DNA of 64,000 bases from assembly GCF_050433225.1 (NCBI RefSeq), contig NZ_JBNPXQ010000008.1:1-64000 (forward strand), read 5' to 3'. The position numbers and the translations under genes are program-made. The DNA comes from Sphingomonas_D zeicaulis (GTDB taxonomy: Bacteria > Pseudomonadota > Alphaproteobacteria > Sphingomonadales > Sphingomonadaceae). Below are positions 43,418 to 52,754 of this stretch, in pieces. The notes below the pieces were generated by a model. That model worked only from the letters and a program-made list of their open reading frames with translations, was not told the DNA's origin and searched no databases. Position 1 is the stretch's first letter. Each line of letters starts with the position of its first letter.

Positions 43418-44434
43418 CTAGCCGCAGTGGACATGCCCGCGTGGCGCGATTTCCACCTGGATCGTGACGTGATCGATCCCGAAGCGCCGCTTGAGCCGTA
43501 CCCGGATATCCTCCAGAAACACGTCGCCGGGGTGGCCTGACGGCACCAGCAGATGCGCCGTCAGCGCGGTTTCGGTGGTGCTCATCGGCCAGATGTGAAG
43601 ATCGTGGACGCGGGTGACACCCGGTGAGCAAAGCAACTCCGCCTCGACATTGTCGCGGTCGAGATCGCTCGGCACCGCAGCGAGTAGCATGTTGACCGCC
43701 TCGCGTAGCAGTGCCCAGGTGCTCCAAAAGATCAATGTCACGATCGTCAGGCTGACGAACGGATCGATCCAGACCGCCCCCGTCGTCATGATCGCGACGC
43801 CCGCGATGACGACGCCTGCGGAAACCGCGGCGTCGGCGATCATGTGCAGCCAGGCGCCGCGGATGTTGATGTCATGGTCGCGGCCGGACATGAACAGTAA
43901 GGCGGTGGCGCCGTTCACGAGGATGCCGATGGCGGCGACGATGATCACCGGCACGCCGTCCACTGGCCGCGGATGGCCGATCCGATCGATCGCGCCCAGG
44001 GTGATCGCGCCCAGCGCGAACATCAGGAACAGGCCATTGAACATCGCGGCCAGGATCGTCGATCCCTTGTAGCCATAGGTGAAGCGCTTGTTCGGCGGCC
44101 GCCGTGCCAGCGCCGCACCACCCCAGGCGATGAGCAGACCCAGTACATCCGACATGTTGTGGCCGGCGTCGGCGAGCAGCGAGAGGGAACCGGTTATCAA
44201 TCCTGCCGCCGCCTCGGCGACGACGAAGGCCAGGTTCAAACCGACGCCGATCGCGAAGGCGCGGCCGAAATCGGCGGGCGCGTGGCTGTGGCCGTGATGG
44301 CTGTGCGAATGGCTGTGGCCGAAGGACTGGCGGCCATCTGCCTCATGCGCCTCATGCCTACGATCGTCATGTACATGATCGTGCCGATGGTCTTCGACAT
44401 GGTCGTGTTCGTGATGCGCATGATCATGAGCCAT
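43418..44434 (-). CDS. cation diffusion facilitator, zinc exporter (CzcD/ZitB-like)
   Basis: This 338-residue inner-membrane antiporter exports Zn2+ (perhaps also Co2+ or Cd2+) for protons. Six helices are visible. The transport site uses two HxxxD motifs, His92/Asp96 in helix 2 (HNMSD) and His197/Asp201 in helix 5 (HMIAD), the zinc-type pattern. The cytosolic N terminus has 19 His in the first 52 residues, a likely metal reservoir or sensor. The C-terminal domain (about 255-335) is the usual ferredoxin-like fold. No metal regulator is adjacent. Confidence 0.93.
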   Translation of the reverse strand: MAHDHAHHEHDHVEDHRHDHVHDDRRHEAHEADGRQSFGHSHSHSHHGHSHAPADFGRAFAIGVGLNLAFVVAEAAAGLITGSLSLLADAGHNMSDVLGLLIAWGGAALARRPPNKRFTYGYKGSTILAAMFNGLFLMFALGAITLGAIDRIGHPRPVDGVPVIIVAAIGILVNGATALLFMSGRDHDINIRGAWLHMIADAAVSAGVVIAGVAIMTTGAVWIDPFVSLTIVTLIFWSTWALLREAVNMLLAAVPSDLDRDNVEAELLCSPGVTRVHDLHIWPMSTTETALTAHLLVPSGHPGDVFLEDIRVRLKRRFGIDHVTIQVEIAPRGHVHCG

Positions 44435-44521
44435 GTCGGGAACTTAGGCCAAGCATGGCGCGATATGCTAGGACATCGATGCGGTTCGATGCCGATGGGG
44501 ATTTGGAGAAGGAACAGGGAT

Positions 44522-44758
44522 ATGCTGCGACGGATTATGGGCGCGATGGTGGGTGGCGCGATCGACCGGAGCGACGGCAAGGGCGGCCTGAAGGGCGCTG
44601 TGATCGGCGCGGTCGCCGCACGCGCGGTCAGCCGCGCGGGTCCGGCGGGGCTCGCCGCGGTCGGCGCCGCTGTGGCAGGCAAGATGCTGTGGGACCGGCG
44701 CAAGAAGCGCAAGGCGGCGGAGAAGGTCGTTTCGGATCGGCTCAACCCGTCAGGTTGA
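44522..44758 (+). CDS. hypothetical protein, glycine/alanine-rich, 78 aa
   Basis: The 78-residue product has a hydrophobic Gly/Ala-rich middle (about 21-55) and a strongly basic tail (DRRKKRKAAEKV). It may be a membrane-associated hairpin helix. AGGAACAGGGA just upstream of the ATG supports translation. No family is recognised. It lies between the CDF gene (divergent) and the amino-acid permease gene, 100 bp ahead of the latter. Confidence 0.6.
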   Translation: MLRRIMGAMVGGAIDRSDGKGGLKGAVIGAVAARAVSRAGPAGLAAVGAAVAGKMLWDRRKKRKAAEKVVSDRLNPSG

Positions 44759-44858
44759 AACGCGATTGGGCATTGCGCACCGGAGATTAGCGTATAGGCT
44801 CGCCTCCCAGATTTGAACTCGGCGGCCAGGAAGCCGCCGCACCCTGGGGGCCACCTTC

Positions 44859-46454
44859 ATGATTTTTGGTCGCGTCAAGCCTCTCGACGCAATACTGGCG
44901 ACAGCCGAAAAGAAATCGCTCGTCCGAACGCTGGGGCCGGTGCAGCTCACGCTGCTCGGCGTCGGCGCGATCATCGGCACCGGCATCTTCGTGCTCACCG
45001 CCGCCGCCGCGCAGAAGGCGGGGCCGGGCATGATGTGGAGCTTCATCATCGCCGGCGCGGTCTGCGCCGTCGCCGCGCTCTGCTATTCCGAACTCGCCTC
45101 GATGGTGCCGGTTTCCGGCTCCGCCTATACCTATACCTACGCCGTGGTCGGCGAATTGCTGGCGTGGATGGTCGGCTGGGCGCTGATCCTGGAATATGCG
45201 GTGGCGGCAAGCGCGGTCTCGGCCGGCTGGTCCGGCTATTTCATGGGATTGCTCAAGAACGCGACAGGGCTTGAGTTACCAGCAGCATTATCCGCCGGGC
45301 CGGTCTGGACGATGAACGGCTGGATGCCGCATGCCGATATCAGCCATGGCGTGATCAATGTGCCGGCGATCTTCGTCGCGCTGGCGGTAACCGCGCTGCT
45401 GGTCATCGGCACCACCGAAAGCGCGCGCGTCAATGCGGTGCTGGTCGCAGTCAAGGTCACCGCGCTCACCATCTTCATCGCACTGACCCTGCCGGTGATG
45501 GACGGTGGCAATTTCTCGCCCTTCGCGCCCAATGGCTGGTTCGGCCCGGATGGCACCAGCGGCATGGGCATCGTCGGCGCCGCTGCCTCGATCTTCTTCG
45601 CCTATGTCGGTTTCGATGCGGTCTCCACCGCCGCCGAGGAAACCAAGAACCCGCAGCGCAACGTCCCGATCGGCCTGATCGGCAGCCTGGCGCTGTGCAC
45701 CATATTCTACATTCTCGTCGCCGCCGGCGCGATCGGTGCGATGGGCGCGCAGCCGGTGCTGGGCCTCGACGGTTCGGCGGTGCAGCCGGGCTCGGCGGGC
45801 TTCGTCGCCGCCTGCGGTCTTGCCGAGAATGCCGGGAAGCTGGTCTGCTCGAACGAAGCGCTGGCGCATGTGCTGCGTGCGATCGACTGGAACCAGATGG
45901 GCAATTGGCTGGGCTTCGCCGCCAATATCGCGCTGCCTTCCGTCATCCTGATGATGATGTTCGGCCAGACCCGCATCTTCTTCGTGATGGCGCGTGACGG
46001 CCTGCTGCCAGAGAAACTGGCGACCATCCACCCGAAGTGGAAGACGCCGCACATCGTGACGATGGTGACCGGCCTGTTCGTGGCGATCGCCGCGGCGCTG
46101 CTGCCGGTCGGCCAGCTTGCCGACATCTCCAATTCCGGCACGCTTTTCGCCTTCTTCATGGTGGCGATCGCGGTGATGGTGCTGCGCGTGAAGGATCCCA
46201 GCCGCCACCGGCCGTTCCGCACGCCGCTGGTGTGGGTGGTCGGGCCGCTCTCCGTGGTCGGCTGCGTCGCCCTGTTCTTCAACCTGCCGGTCGATGCGAT
46301 GCTCGTGCTGCCGATCTGGGGCGGCATCGGCCTCGTGATCTATTTCCTCTACGGCTATCGCAAGAGCCATGTCGGCCGCGGGCTGATCGAGGTTCATGAG
46401 AGCGACAGCGACCTGCCGCCGAAACCGGTCCCGCCGGTGCCCGGCAGTCACTGA
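44859..46454 (+). CDS. APC superfamily amino acid permease
   Basis: The 531-residue permease has about twelve to thirteen hydrophobic helices. The helix-1 unwound region is GVGAIIGTGIFVLTA, the substrate-binding signature of APC transporters, and FFAYVGFDAVSTAAEET matches the conserved helix 6 of the cationic amino acid transporter (CAT/YfnA-like) group. It is predicted to take up an amino acid; specificity is unknown. It is followed by a very strong terminator shared with the convergent kinase gene. Confidence 0.92.
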   Translation: MIFGRVKPLDAILATAEKKSLVRTLGPVQLTLLGVGAIIGTGIFVLTAAAAQKAGPGMMWSFIIAGAVCAVAALCYSELASMVPVSGSAYTYTYAVVGELLAWMVGWALILEYAVAASAVSAGWSGYFMGLLKNATGLELPAALSAGPVWTMNGWMPHADISHGVINVPAIFVALAVTALLVIGTTESARVNAVLVAVKVTALTIFIALTLPVMDGGNFSPFAPNGWFGPDGTSGMGIVGAAASIFFAYVGFDAVSTAAEETKNPQRNVPIGLIGSLALCTIFYILVAAGAIGAMGAQPVLGLDGSAVQPGSAGFVAACGLAENAGKLVCSNEALAHVLRAIDWNQMGNWLGFAANIALPSVILMMMFGQTRIFFVMARDGLLPEKLATIHPKWKTPHIVTMVTGLFVAIAAALLPVGQLADISNSGTLFAFFMVAIAVMVLRVKDPSRHRPFRTPLVWVVGPLSVVGCVALFFNLPVDAMLVLPIWGGIGLVIYFLYGYRKSHVGRGLIEVHESDSDLPPKPVPPVPGSH

Positions 46455-46474
46455 TCGGCGCTGACGGATAAGAA

Positions 46475-46514
46475 AAGGGCGGCGCGACCGATGGTCGCGC
46501 CGCCCTTCTTCTTT
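46475..46514. terminator. bidirectional terminator between permease and kinase genes
   Basis: A perfect 15-bp stem (AAGGGCGGCGCGACC / GGTCGCGCCGCCCTT) with a 3-nt loop. The plus-strand side continues CTTCTTTC and the minus-strand side TTCTT, so it can end both converging transcripts. Confidence 0.92.
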
Positions 46515-46533
46515 CGGGGCGGGTCGATCGCGA

Positions 46534-47532
46534 TCAGAGCGCCTTGGCGACGAGTTCCTTGAGATCGACCTGGGGGCGCGCACCGACGTGCGAGATGATC
46601 TCGGCGGCGCACACCGCGCCCATCGTCAGGCTCGCCTCCACCGAACGGCCCTGCGCCTGGCCAGCCAGAAAGCCGGCAGCGAACAGGTCACCCGCGCCGG
46701 TGGTGTCAACCACCGCGTCCACCGGCTGCGCCGGCACGGTGAAACGCTCGCCATCCTTCACCGCGATGGCGCCATGCTCGCTGCGCGTGCAGACCAGCAC
46801 CGGCAGCTTCTCCGCCACCTTCGCCACCGCCTTGTCGAAATCGTCGAGCAGGGTCAGCGACAGGATCTCCGCCTCGTTGGCGAACAGGATGTCGATGTCG
46901 CCATCGTCGATCAGCTTCAGGAAGTCGTCGCGGTGGCGCGAGATGCAGAAGGTGTCCGAAAGGGTGAAGGCGACCTTGCGGCCGGCGTCGCGCGCGATGC
47001 GGATCGCCTCGCGCATCGCCGCGCGGGGCTCGGCCGGATCCCACAGATAGCCTTCGAGATAGAGGATCGCACCGGCGGCGATCATGTCGCGATCGAGCGC
47101 AGCCGCCGGCAGGAATTGGGAGGCGCCGAGATAGGTGTTCATCGTGCGATGGCCATCGGGCGTGATCAGGATCAGGCAGCGCGCGGTGGTGGGATCCGCC
47201 TCGGTGCGTGCGGTGGTGGTGAAGGTTACCCCCTGCGCACGGATGTCATGGCTGAACACCTTGCCGAGCTGGTCGTCCGCTACCTGGCCGATGAAGCCGC
47301 ATTTGCCGCCGAGCGCGGCGATGCCGGCGACGGTGTTGGCGGCCGACCCCCCGCTCACCTCGATGCCGGGTGCCATCTTGGCATAGAGCGCCTCGGCCGC
47401 TTCCGTGGAGAACAGCAGCTGCATCGTATTCTTGACCAGCCCTTCCTGGGCGATGAAGGCATCATCGGCCTTCGACAGGACGTCGACGATGGCGTTGCCG
47501 ATTGCGACAACGTCATAGGTGGCTGCGGACAA
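46534..47532 (-). CDS. PfkB-family kinase, adenosine kinase-like
   Basis: This 332-residue ribokinase-fold enzyme phosphorylates a sugar or nucleoside with ATP. The N terminus (YDVVAIGNAIVDVLSKAD) and full length match alphaproteobacterial proteins annotated as adenosine kinases. The substrate-binding GGSAANTVAGIAALGG block (61-76) and catalytic DTTGAGD (Asp282) are intact. The start is a TTG at 47532 with GGGAGAA eight bases upstream; an in-frame ATG at 47568 would add twelve Ser/Arg-rich residues unlike the family. It is divergent from the M61 peptidase gene. Confidence 0.9.
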   Translation of the reverse strand: MSAATYDVVAIGNAIVDVLSKADDAFIAQEGLVKNTMQLLFSTEAAEALYAKMAPGIEVSGGSAANTVAGIAALGGKCGFIGQVADDQLGKVFSHDIRAQGVTFTTTARTEADPTTARCLILITPDGHRTMNTYLGASQFLPAAALDRDMIAAGAILYLEGYLWDPAEPRAAMREAIRIARDAGRKVAFTLSDTFCISRHRDDFLKLIDDGDIDILFANEAEILSLTLLDDFDKAVAKVAEKLPVLVCTRSEHGAIAVKDGERFTVPAQPVDAVVDTTGAGDLFAAGFLAGQAQGRSVEASLTMGAVCAAEIISHVGARPQVDLKELVAKAL

Positions 47533-47666
47533 GACGGATTCTCCCGAGGATGAGCAAAAGCGCCGCATAACGGCGATTCGCCGAAGCGCCAAGCGGGGTG
47601 GACGCGGGCTACCGCGCCCGCCTATCCAGCCATCCATCCGATTTTTCGTGAAAGGGTTCGCGTTCG

Positions 47667-49574
47667 ATGAAATCCGCGTTGCTGCCGATCGGGCTGCTGC
47701 TTGCTTCCGTTTCCCCCGCCATCGCCCAGAACAGCGCGCCGCAGCCATTGCCGATCGTCGACACGATCCCGGCCGCGCGTGACGTGGACTATCCCGGCAC
47801 GATGCTGCTCGATATCGACGCGACCGACACCCAGCGCGGCATTTTCGAGGTGAAGCAGACCATCCCCGTCGCCGCCGCGGGGCCGATGGCGCTGCTGTTC
47901 CCCAAATGGCTGCCGGGCAACCACGCGCCCCGTGGCGAGATCGAGAAGCTGGCCGGGCTTGAGATCCATGCCAACGGCAAGAAGCTCAACTGGGAACGCG
48001 ACGATGTCGACGTCTATGCCTTTCATATCGATGTGCCGGAGGGGGCCCGCAGCCTCGACGTTCGCTTCCGCTTCATCTCCGCCACCAATTCCGATCAGGG
48101 CCGCGTGGTGATGACGCCCGCGATCATCAACCTGCAGTGGGAAAAGGTCTCGCTCTATCCCGCCGGCTGGTACACGCGCCGCATCCCGGTGAAGGCGAAT
48201 GTGCGCTATCCGAGCGGCTGGAAGGCCGCTTCGGGGCTGCCGTCGCGCTTCGTCGGCGGCGTCTACCAATATGAAACGACCAGCTATGAGACGTTGATCG
48301 ACTCGCCGGTGTTCGCCGGCCGCTACATGCGCCAGGAGCAGCTTTCGCCCAAGGTGCGACTCAACATCGTCGCGGACGAGGCGCGCTATCTCGCCGCCAA
48401 GCCCGAGCAGATCGAGGCGCACAGGAAGCTGGTCGACCAGGCGGTGAAGCTGTTTGGCGCGCAGCATTACGACAATTATGAATTCCTGCTGTCACTCAGC
48501 GACGAGCTTGGCGGCATCGGCCTCGAGCATCACCGCAGTTCCGAAAATGGCGTGAAGCCCGGCTATTTCCTCGATTGGGATGCCGGCCCCGGCAGCCGCA
48601 ACCTGCTGCCGCACGAATTTACCCACAGCTGGAACGGCAAGTATCGCCGCGGCGCCGACCTGTTCACGCCGGACTTCCGCACGCCGATGCGCAACAGCCT
48701 GCTGTGGGTCTATGAAGGCCAGACGCAGTTCTGGGGCTATGTGCTGCAGGCGCGCTCCGGCCTTGTCAGCAAGCAGGACACGCTTGATGCCTATGCGGTG
48801 ATCGCGGCCCAGCTCGACAATCGCCCGGCGCGGGGCTGGCGGGATCTGGAGGATACCACCAACGACCCGGTGATCAGCGCGCGCCGGCCGAAGGGCTGGC
48901 TGAGCTACCAGCGCTCCGAGGATTACTACAATGAAGGGCTGCTGGTGTGGATGGAGGTCGATTCCATGCTGCGCGCGCAGACCAGGGGCGCGCGCGGGCT
49001 CGACGATTTCGCCAAGGCTTTCTTCGGCCAGAAGGATGGCGACTGGGGCGTGTCACCCTATACGATCGAGGATGTCGCGGCGACGCTCAATGGCATCGCG
49101 CCCTATGACTGGCTGGCCTTCCTCCAGCAGCGACTGAACGAGAACGCCGCCGGCGCGCCGCTCAAGGGCTTCACCAACAGCGGCTACAGCCTCGTCTATA
49201 CCGAGGAGCCGACACCCGTGATCAACAACCAGCAGAAGACCGGTGACTATACCGACTTCTTCTATTCGCTGGGGCTGAACGTGGCGAAGGGCAACAAGGT
49301 CAACGCGGTGCTGTGGGATGGTCCGGCGTTCAAGCAGGGCGTGACGGTCAGCGATGAGCTGATCGCGGTCAACGGCCATGCCTATTCGGCGGAAGAGCTG
49401 AAGGCGGCGATCACCGCGGCGAAGACCGGGAAAGATCCGATCCGGCTGCTGGTGCGCTCCGGCGATCGCTTCCGCGAGGTCGCGATCGACTATCATGACG
49501 GCCTGCGCTACCCGCGTTTCCGCAAGACCGGCACGCAGTCGACAGCGCTCGACAAGCTGCTGGAAGCGCGGTGA
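47667..49574 (+). CDS. M61 family metallopeptidase
   Basis: The 635-residue exported peptidase resembles the glycyl-aminopeptidase family M61. It has a signal peptide cleaved near SPAIA (about residue 20) and an N-terminal beta domain (about 45-230). The catalytic domain carries zinc motif HEFTH (316-320), with the third ligand Glu350 in WVYEGQ. A C-terminal PDZ-like domain follows (about 520-600). It should act in the periplasm; preferred substrates cannot be inferred. It is separated from ppa by 141 bp and is likely its own unit. Confidence 0.94.
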   Translation: MKSALLPIGLLLASVSPAIAQNSAPQPLPIVDTIPAARDVDYPGTMLLDIDATDTQRGIFEVKQTIPVAAAGPMALLFPKWLPGNHAPRGEIEKLAGLEIHANGKKLNWERDDVDVYAFHIDVPEGARSLDVRFRFISATNSDQGRVVMTPAIINLQWEKVSLYPAGWYTRRIPVKANVRYPSGWKAASGLPSRFVGGVYQYETTSYETLIDSPVFAGRYMRQEQLSPKVRLNIVADEARYLAAKPEQIEAHRKLVDQAVKLFGAQHYDNYEFLLSLSDELGGIGLEHHRSSENGVKPGYFLDWDAGPGSRNLLPHEFTHSWNGKYRRGADLFTPDFRTPMRNSLLWVYEGQTQFWGYVLQARSGLVSKQDTLDAYAVIAAQLDNRPARGWRDLEDTTNDPVISARRPKGWLSYQRSEDYYNEGLLVWMEVDSMLRAQTRGARGLDDFAKAFFGQKDGDWGVSPYTIEDVAATLNGIAPYDWLAFLQQRLNENAAGAPLKGFTNSGYSLVYTEEPTPVINNQQKTGDYTDFFYSLGLNVAKGNKVNAVLWDGPAFKQGVTVSDELIAVNGHAYSAEELKAAITAAKTGKDPIRLLVRSGDRFREVAIDYHDGLRYPRFRKTGTQSTALDKLLEAR

Positions 49575-49715
49575 TAAAGGGCTGATCGCATGCGCTGCTG
49601 CGATGGCCTTCGGCCATGATGAAGGTCATCGACGCGGCGCGCGCGTTCCGCTATCGCGGCGCAGCAAACCACAACCTCAGGGAGAGGCCGAGACTTCGTC
49701 GGAGCCGAATTCAAT

Positions 49716-50264
49716 ATGAACATCGATCTGATTCCCGTTGGTGATGATCCCCCCCACAGCCTCAACGTCATCATCGAGGTGCCGGTGGGCGGTGAGCCGG
49801 TGAAGTATGAGTTCGACAAGAAGTCGGGCGCGTTGTTCGTCGATCGCATCCTGCACACGCCGATGCGCTATCCGGCGAATTATGGCTTCGTGCCGCACAC
49901 GCTGTCGCCCGACGGCGACCCGCTCGACGCGCTCGTCGTCGCCCGCTCGCCCTTCGTTCCGGGCTGCGTCGTCCGCGCGCGTCCGATCGCGGTGCTGAAG
50001 CTGGAAGACGAGGCCGGCGGCGATGAGAAGCTGCTGACGGTGCCGGTGGATTCGACCTTCCCTTATTATTCGAAGGTCGACGAGAAGGACCATCTGCCCG
50101 AGATCGTGATGCAGCAGATCGAGCACTTCTTCACCCACTACAAGGATCTGGAAGCCAAGAAGTGGGTGCGGATCGGCAACTGGGGCGATGCCTCGGAAGC
50201 CCGCCAGATCCTGCTTGAGGCGATCGATCGCTATCAGGCGGACAAGGCAGCCAAGGGCGCCTGA
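49716..50264 (+). CDS. ppa: inorganic pyrophosphatase
   Basis: This 182-residue family-I enzyme hydrolyses pyrophosphate, pulling biosynthetic reactions forward in the cytosol. The active-site Asp motif is DGDPLDALVV, preceded by ANYGFVPHTLSPDG, and further metal/phosphate residues are in KYEFDKKSG and VDEKDHLPE. Length matches bacterial Ppa (about 175-180). A terminator begins nine bases after the stop. Confidence 0.97.
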   Translation: MNIDLIPVGDDPPHSLNVIIEVPVGGEPVKYEFDKKSGALFVDRILHTPMRYPANYGFVPHTLSPDGDPLDALVVARSPFVPGCVVRARPIAVLKLEDEAGGDEKLLTVPVDSTFPYYSKVDEKDHLPEIVMQQIEHFFTHYKDLEAKKWVRIGNWGDASEARQILLEAIDRYQADKAAKGA

Positions 50265-50272
50265 CCGTTACG

Positions 50273-50298
50273 GCTCAGCCCTTCGGGGCTGGGCTTTT
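50273..50298 (+). terminator. ppa terminator, inside the 3' end of the convergent gene
   Basis: A 9-bp stem (GCTCAGCCC / GGGCTGGGC, one G-T pair) with TTCG loop and TTTT tail. Its right half overlaps the last codons of the TfoX-like gene on the other strand (which ends at 50275). Confidence 0.82.
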
Positions 50299-50640
50299 CC
50301 TGCGGCGGGGCGGGGGCGCGCGGTGCCCCGCCTCGACCGCCAGAGACGCCCATTCGCGCATCGTATCGGCATCGTCATGCACCCCATCGGGCGCGGCCCG
50401 ATAGTTGAACGTGTTGACCTTGCCTTTCGCCTCATAGGTGAAGCGCGCGCAGCCGGCCTCGTCCCATTGTGCATCGCTCTGAGCATCCGCCTTGAAATAG
50501 AGCCCGTCGCCGACAACGAGCGCGAAGATCGTGCCATCCAGATAAAGCGTAGCGCCGCCCATCATCCGCCGCTGCGACACCGTGCCGAGTGGCTCCAGCG
50601 CCTCGACCACCCACTCCACCAGCCCGCGGTCAAACGCCAT
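50275..50640 (-). CDS. TfoX/Sxy N-terminal domain protein
   Basis: The 121-residue protein is a stand-alone TfoX_N domain (about residues 10-95, with VSQRRMMGGATLYLDGTIFALVVGDGLYFKAD) plus a basic Pro/Arg tail. Full TfoX/Sxy proteins promote competence gene expression in gammaproteobacteria; in alphaproteobacteria this short form has no established role. Its ATG overlaps the stop of the SMR gene (TGATG), implying coupling. Confidence 0.9.
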   Translation of the reverse strand: MAFDRGLVEWVVEALEPLGTVSQRRMMGGATLYLDGTIFALVVGDGLYFKADAQSDAQWDEAGCARFTYEAKGKVNTFNYRAAPDGVHDDADTMREWASLAVEAGHRAPPPRRRKSPAPKG

Positions 50641-50954
50641 CAGTGCACAAGCTTCAGGCCGGCGATGCAGCCGACCAGCCCGCCGATGAGCGCCAGCCGC
50701 GCGAGGTTCACCGGCTCGCCGAACCAGATCATGCCGACGATCACCGTGCCGAGCGCACCGATGCCGCCCCACACCGCATAGGCCGTGCCCATCGGGATCG
50801 AGCGCGACGCGATTTCGAGCAGCCCCATCGACAGGATCACTGAAACGAGGAAGCCCAAGGTCCAGGGCAGGTTGCGGAAGCCGTCGACATAGCGAAGGCA
50901 GGTGGTGAACCCCACCTCGAAACAACCGCCCAATATCAGCAACAGCCACGCCAT
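50640..50954 (-). CDS. SMR family transporter, Gdx/SugE-like
   Basis: The 104-residue, four-helix membrane protein is a small multidrug resistance transporter. The key Glu13 in helix 1 (GGCFEVGF) is present. The GTAYAVWGGIGALGTV and GLKL blocks match the SugE/Gdx branch, which in other bacteria exports guanidinium, more than the EmrE branch. I chose the ATG at 50954 because it starts helix 1. No guanidine riboswitch is recognisable upstream. Its stop overlaps the TfoX-like gene start. Confidence 0.9.
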   Translation of the reverse strand: MAWLLLILGGCFEVGFTTCLRYVDGFRNLPWTLGFLVSVILSMGLLEIASRSIPMGTAYAVWGGIGALGTVIVGMIWFGEPVNLARLALIGGLVGCIAGLKLVH

Positions 50955-51019
50955 TGGCGAACCCCTTTTTCGTGCAGAGGGTCCATAGCCGAGGCTGCGC
51001 GCCTGCTCTAGCATGCGTC

Positions 51020-51664
51020 ATGCGCTTCATGCCTGGCATCGGCAATCGCGTGGCGCCGCCACGTTTCCTGGCATTCCTGTTGCTGTTCACGCTCGGGGCG
51101 CTGGGCTTGCGCGCCTGGGCCGATTGGCGCGAGAGCGTGATGATCGGCTTCGACATCGCCGCCGCCGTCTTCCTGCTGTCGTGCATCCCGCTGATGGACC
51201 GGGAGGCGGAGGCCATGCGCGAATCGGCGCGGCGCAACGACGCCAACCGCACGATGATGCTGGTGGTGACCGGCGCGGTCTCGATCGCGATCCTGACCGC
51301 GGTCGCGAGCGAACTGATGCAGCGCGGCAGCACCACGCCGCTGACCGCCGCGATCATCGTCGCGACCTTGGCGCTGAGCTGGCTGTTCAGCAACCTCGTC
51401 TATGCGCTGCATTATGCGCATCTCTTCTACTTGCCCCGCGGCGGGGCGAGCGACAGCGGGGGGCTGAGCTTCCCGGGCACGCAAGAGCCCGATTATTGGG
51501 ACTTCGTCTATTTCGCCTACTGCCTCGGCATGACCTTCCAGACCTCGGACGTCACGATCGGCAACGGTTTGATGCGCCGCGTGGTGACGCTGCATTGTCT
51601 GGCGGCGTTCGTGTTCAACCTGGGCGTGATCGCGTTTACGATCAACGTGCTGGGCGGCGGCTAG
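51020..51664 (+). CDS. DUF1345 family membrane protein
   Basis: The 214-residue protein has five to six hydrophobic helices and matches DUF1345, including the diagnostic ALHYAHLFY and PDYWDFVYFAYCLGMTFQTSDV segments. Its function is unknown. The ATG at 51020 gives a start with a basic lead before helix 1. Its stop overlaps the convergent ruvA stop by four bases. Confidence 0.9.
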   Translation: MRFMPGIGNRVAPPRFLAFLLLFTLGALGLRAWADWRESVMIGFDIAAAVFLLSCIPLMDREAEAMRESARRNDANRTMMLVVTGAVSIAILTAVASELMQRGSTTPLTAAIIVATLALSWLFSNLVYALHYAHLFYLPRGGASDSGGLSFPGTQEPDYWDFVYFAYCLGMTFQTSDVTIGNGLMRRVVTLHCLAAFVFNLGVIAFTINVLGGG

Positions 51665-52266
51665 GCCTTGGATGCCTTTCGCAATGCCAGCCGCACCAGG
51701 GCATCCAGCGTTGCGCCGGGGCCAAGTTCCTCGTCCGCTGCGGCGACCGCGCTGCTCGCCTCGCCCGGCCGAAAGCCGAGGTTGATGAGCGCGGAGACGG
51801 CGTCCGCCCCCGCGCCGCCGGCCTTCGCCGCCGGTGCGGATGCGCCGCCGGGGCCGAGCGCGATGCCGCCAGCCTTGTCCTTCAATTCGTTGACGATGCG
51901 CATCGCCAGCTTGGGGCCGACGCCGTTGGCGCGTGCGATCATCGCCTTGTCGGCATTGGCGACGGCGCGTAGCAGTTCGGCGGGGTCGAGCACCGAGAGA
52001 ATGGCGAGCGCGACGCGGCCACCGACGCCCTGAACGCTGGTCAGCAGCCGGAACCAGTCGCGCTCGTCGGCCGATCCGAAGCCGAACAATGTGATCGCAT
52101 CCTCGCGCACCTGCATTTCGGTGAACAGCATCACATGACCCCCGATTGCGCCGATCGCGGTCAAGGTGCGCGACGAGGCCTGGACGAGATAGCCGACGCC
52201 GCCGACGTCGATCACCGCATGGTCGGCGGTGGTCTCGGCAAGCGTTCCGGTCAGTCTTGCGATCAT
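51661..52266 (-). CDS. ruvA: Holliday junction branch migration protein RuvA
   Basis: This 201-residue protein binds the Holliday junction as a tetramer and loads RuvB rings. The OB-fold N terminus starts MIARLTGTLAE, two helix-hairpin-helix motifs follow (about 70-140, with GVGGRVALAILSVL and GVGPKLAMRIVNELK), and the C-terminal three-helix domain that contacts RuvB starts about residue 150 after a Gly/Ala linker. Its ATG overlaps the ruvC stop (TGATG). Confidence 0.96.
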   Translation of the reverse strand: MIARLTGTLAETTADHAVIDVGGVGYLVQASSRTLTAIGAIGGHVMLFTEMQVREDAITLFGFGSADERDWFRLLTSVQGVGGRVALAILSVLDPAELLRAVANADKAMIARANGVGPKLAMRIVNELKDKAGGIALGPGGASAPAAKAGGAGADAVSALINLGFRPGEASSAVAAADEELGPGATLDALVRLALRKASKA

Positions 52267-52754
52267 CAGCCCCCCAATATCCGGTTCGATGCGAGATGAT
52301 GGGCGTGGGTGATCGCCACGGCAAGCGCGTCCGCGGCGTCGGCGCCGGTGATCGAGGCACCCGGCAGCAGCCGCTTCACCATGGCGTGCACCTGCGCCTT
52401 GTCCGCACCGCCGACGCCCACCGTCGCCTTCTTGACCACGCTCGCGGCATATTCACCGACGGCGATCCCGGTCCGCGCCGCCGCCAGCAGCACCACGCCG
52501 CGCGCCTGGCCCAGCTTGAGCGTGGAGCGCGGGTTGGCGTTGACGAACACCTCCTCGACCGCCGCGGCGTCCGGGCGGTGGAGAAGGAGAAGGTCGGTGA
52601 GCGCCGCATCGAGCACCACCAGCCGCTCCGGCAGAGCGGCCTTGGTGTCGGTGGAAATCTGGCCGTTGCCGATATGGCTCAGCCGGTTGCCGACCGCGGC
52701 GATGATCCCCCAGCCGGTGGTGCCGAGGCCGGGGTCCAGGCCGAGGATGATCAG
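52266..52754 (-). CDS. ruvC: crossover junction endodeoxyribonuclease RuvC
   Basis: This 162-residue nuclease cuts Holliday junctions symmetrically. The acidic catalytic residues are in GLDPG (Asp7), EEVFVN and the C-terminal GADAADALAVAITH. The most likely start is a CTG at 52754: GGAG lies eight bases upstream, it places the first Asp at residue 7 as in E. coli RuvC, and it overlaps the yebC stop (CTGA). No in-frame ATG or GTG exists nearby; a TTG at 52799 inside yebC would add 15 non-family residues. It forms a coupled run with yebC and ruvA. Confidence 0.93.
   Translation of the reverse strand: MIILGLDPGLGTTGWGIIAAVGNRLSHIGNGQISTDTKAALPERLVVLDAALTDLLLLHRPDAAAVEEVFVNANPRSTLKLGQARGVVLLAAARTGIAVGEYAASVVKKATVGVGGADKAQVHAMVKRLLPGASITGADAADALAVAITHAHHLASNRILGG

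Noticed and set aside
50955..51019. Guanidine riboswitch upstream of the Gdx/SugE-like gene
   Set aside because: The leader is short and lacks two stems with ACGR loops or any other known guanidine-sensing fold; only a weak ACCC/GGGT pairing is seen.
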